7,349 nucleotides of DNA, from the NCBI GenBank assembly GCA_964528765.1, contig CAZGVA010000043.1, forward strand, positions 1 to 7,349. The letters run 5' to 3'. The translations under genes and the position numbers were made by a program. This DNA is from JABICX01 sp964528765 (GTDB taxonomy: Archaea; Nanobdellota; Nanobdellia; UBA10117; JABICX01). Positions 5,643 to 7,349 of the stretch are shown one piece after another (positions within the stretch are counted from its first letter, which is position 1; each line of letters opens with the position of its first letter). The notes under the pieces are model-generated. The model made no database searches. It was not told the DNA's origin and worked only from the letters and a program-made list of their open reading frames with translations.

Positions 5643-6686
5643 ATGGATTTAAATAAAAAATTTCAGGAATTTATTAAATCAATCACGTCAGAAGATCATA
5701 TTGCGATTTTGCATGATAGTGATGCTGATGGTATTTGTTCAGCAGTTATTACGGCTAAGGCTCTTGAAAAATTAGGACATAAAGCTGAGCGATTTATTGT
5801 ATGCAGCCATGCTAATTTTAATGAAGTTCGCTTAAAAGCGCTAAGCGAAGAAGGAATAAATAAGATTATTGTACTTGATTTTGCAGGCGACCAATTTCCT
5901 GATTTTAAACAAGAAGTTGATGTATTTGATGCAATTCTTGTGATTGACCATCACAAAATTTATGCGGATTTAAACTCAAAAAAAATTGTTTTCATAAAAG
6001 CGCAATATATTCGTAAAGATTTAGATGGCTCGGATTATTGTACTTCTAAACTTGCTTTTGACTTGTTTTCAGATTTAGTAAACCTTTCTGAATTAGATTG
6101 GCTAGCTGCAATTGGAATGCTTACAGATATGACTTATGAAAAATGGACAGATTTTCTAAAAAAAGTTTACAAAAAATATAATACATCAGAAGAAAAAATG
6201 TTTGAAATCGGAAATATAATTGATGCGGGAAAACAAGTTGAACCACCTCAAGTTGAAAGAGCACTTGAAGTTGTTCTTGAAGCAAGAAAACTAGATGATA
6301 TTCTTAAATCGGATTTCAGTAAAGTTGCAGAAGGATTGCGTAATGAAATTGAATTCTGGATAAATAAATTTGAAGAAAAAGCAGAAAAGAAAGGTAATAT
6401 TTGGTTATATGAAATTGACCCGTCAGCTAGAATTGGTTCTACCGTTTCAACAATGCTTGCTTTGAAATATCCAAATGATTCAATAATTGTAGTGCGTCAC
6501 AAAAATAGTTGGGTATCAATTAGTGCACGTAACCATACTTCTAAACGAGCAGTCAATGATTTACTAGAAAAAGCAATTAAAGGTTTCAAAGGCGCAAATG
6601 CTGGAGGTCACACTCCCGCAGCAGGTGGGAGCATTCGCGAAAAAGATTTTCAAGAATTCAAGAAACGAATTTGGAAATCAGTATAG
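5643..6686 (+). CDS. DHH/DHHA1-family phosphoesterase (RecJ/NrnA-like)
   Basis: The 347-residue cytoplasmic protein belongs to the DHH superfamily of Mn2+-dependent phosphoesterases, which includes RecJ-type exonucleases, the archaeal GAN nuclease, and NrnA-type nano-RNases/pAp phosphatases. All catalytic motifs are present: H-D-S-D-A-D-G (24-30), a strand ending in D79, the D102-H103-H104 triad, and D162 in GMLTDM. The C-terminal DHHA1 domain carries the substrate-binding GGHTPAAGGS (321-330). The two domains are joined by a helical linker (about 180-250). The exact substrate (single-stranded DNA, short RNA or a dinucleotide) cannot be read from sequence. At 347 residues it is nearer to compact NrnA-like proteins than to full-length RecJ. 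Its stop codon overlaps the end of convergent pyrG by 9 nt. Confidence 0.9.
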   Translation: MDLNKKFQEFIKSITSEDHIAILHDSDADGICSAVITAKALEKLGHKAERFIVCSHANFNEVRLKALSEEGINKIIVLDFAGDQFPDFKQEVDVFDAILVIDHHKIYADLNSKKIVFIKAQYIRKDLDGSDYCTSKLAFDLFSDLVNLSELDWLAAIGMLTDMTYEKWTDFLKKVYKKYNTSEEKMFEIGNIIDAGKQVEPPQVERALEVVLEARKLDDILKSDFSKVAEGLRNEIEFWINKFEEKAEKKGNIWLYEIDPSARIGSTVSTMLALKYPNDSIIVVRHKNSWVSISARNHTSKRAVNDLLEKAIKGFKGANAGGHTPAAGGSIREKDFQEFKKRIWKSV

Positions 6687-7349
6687 TTTCTTTTGTTTTT
6701 TTGATATACCGGTTTTAATTAAACTATTAAAAAGGGGTGCTGGTTTCATTGGTCGACTCTTGAATTCTGGATGCGCTTGCGTGCCAACAAAGAAATCACA
6801 GCTAGGATTCTCACCAAATTCAACAATATTTGCTGTCGGATTTTTTCCTGAGAACACAAATCCGTTTTTTTCTAAAATTTCAATATACTTGGGATTAATC
6901 TCATATCTGTGACGATGTCGTTCAGAGATTTGATCTTGTTTACCATATAGTTCCCATACTTTTGTGTTTGGTTTTAAGACTGCAGGCCAACCACCTAACC
7001 GCATGGTCCCACCATACCCTTTGTCAGCTAAAATTTTTTTTTGTTCTTCAATTATACCAACAACAATATGTTCAGCTTTTGGATTAAATTCTTCTGAATT
7101 GGCGTCTTTTAATCCACAAACATTACGAGCAAACTCAATAACTCCTATTTGTAATCCCGGACAAAGGCCAAGATACGGTATATTATTTTCACGACAATAT
7201 TTTGCAGCCAGAATTTTTCCTTCAATACCAGACTTGCCAAATCCTCCAGGAACAACAACACAATCAATATTATCTAATTCTTTTATTGATGACGGATTAT
7301 CTTCATATTTTTTAGAATCAATCCATATGATTTCAGGTTTATAATTATT
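6678..7349 (-). CDS. pyrG: CTP synthase, C-terminal glutaminase part (N-terminus outside window)
   Basis: CTP synthase converts UTP to CTP using ATP and ammonia released from glutamine, the last step of de novo pyrimidine nucleotide synthesis. The 223 visible residues are most of the class I glutamine amidotransferase domain. They include VVVPGGFGKSGIEGK, then IPYLGLCPGLQIGVIEFARN with the nucleophilic cysteine, ANSEEF, GGTMRLG, the ERHRHRYEINP segment, and the C-terminal QAHPEFKSRP with the His and Glu of the catalytic triad. The synthetase domain lies beyond the right edge. The residue after the nucleophile is Pro, where the common motif is CLGMQ. The basic tail KKQKKLY is encoded opposite the T-rich end of the DHH gene. 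The gene converges on the DHH gene, with a 9-nt overlap. Confidence 0.96.
   Translation of the reverse strand, partial: NNYKPEIIWIDSKKYEDNPSSIKELDNIDCVVVPGGFGKSGIEGKILAAKYCRENNIPYLGLCPGLQIGVIEFARNVCGLKDANSEEFNPKAEHIVVGIIEEQKKILADKGYGGTMRLGGWPAVLKPNTKVWELYGKQDQISERHRHRYEINPKYIEILEKNGFVFSGKNPTANIVEFGENPSCDFFVGTQAHPEFKSRPMKPAPLFNSLIKTGISKKQKKLY
6687..6702 (+). terminator. T-rich 3'-end signal of the DHH gene
   Basis: Immediately after the DHH stop codon the plus strand carries TTTCTTTTGTTTTTTT, ending in seven consecutive T. Archaeal RNA polymerase terminates efficiently on such runs without needing a hairpin. The same bases on the other strand encode the lysine-rich C-terminus of CTP synthase. 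Terminator activity is inferred. Confidence 0.5.

Noticed and set aside
5643..6686. Calling the DHH protein RecJ or GAN specifically
   Set aside because: The motifs identify the DHH/DHHA1 superfamily only. The length and absence of extra domains do not distinguish exonuclease, nano-RNase or phosphatase activity.
6598..7344. Plus-strand open frames opposite pyrG
   Set aside because: The minus strand encodes an unmistakable CTP synthase glutaminase domain throughout; these frames are shadows of it.

Overview
This AT-rich window is archaeal and most resembles genomes of the small DPANN lineages (Woesearchaeota/Pacearchaeota type). The domain is secure: it encodes archaeal L37Ae, RNA polymerase subunit P, a KEOPS Pcc1 subunit and archaeal prefoldin beta in their familiar order, a tRNA-Ser without an encoded CCA, and TATA-type promoters about 25 nt ahead of several start codons that lack a Shine-Dalgarno sequence. 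The lineage is an inference from the cysteine-rich 'CxDSDGG' secreted repeats and the compact layout.

Layout. Positions 1-924 (minus strand) hold an information-processing operon, rpl37ae - rpoP - pcc1 - pfdB, with gaps of 1 and 16 nt and an 8-nt overlap; pfdB runs off the left edge. Positions 925-1093 are a divergent promoter region. A tRNA-Ser(GGA) follows at 1094-1177. Positions 1227-2573 encode a secreted protein with 36 cysteines and three related repeats. It converges on a SpoIIM-family membrane protein (2615-3394, minus). Divergent from that is a two-gene operon, 3500-4867 and 4871-5599. The first gene encodes a membrane-anchored protein with a beta-rich domain, a cysteine-rich domain and a C-terminal dockerin-like domain. 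The second, 3 nt downstream, encodes a cohesin-domain protein with a signal peptide and a C-terminal membrane anchor. A DHH/DHHA1 phosphoesterase (5643-6686) follows and overlaps by 9 nt the convergent end of pyrG (CTP synthase, 6678-7349, minus), whose N-terminal part lies outside the window.

How the parts fit. The left operon and pyrG/DHH are housekeeping genes. The middle (1227-5599) looks like a cell-surface locus: a secreted cysteine-rich repeat protein, a polytopic membrane protein, and a neighbouring dockerin/cohesin pair that could bind each other outside the membrane. The dockerin protein shares its cysteine-rich module with the 1227-2573 protein, which links the two. No glycoside hydrolase or other enzyme domain is visible in the surface proteins, so a cellulosome-like degradative role is not supported; adhesion or surface scaffolding is the more economical reading.

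There is no gene-free stretch longer than 300 bases; the longest is the 169-base promoter region at 925-1093. I see no CRISPR array, insertion sequence or attachment site.
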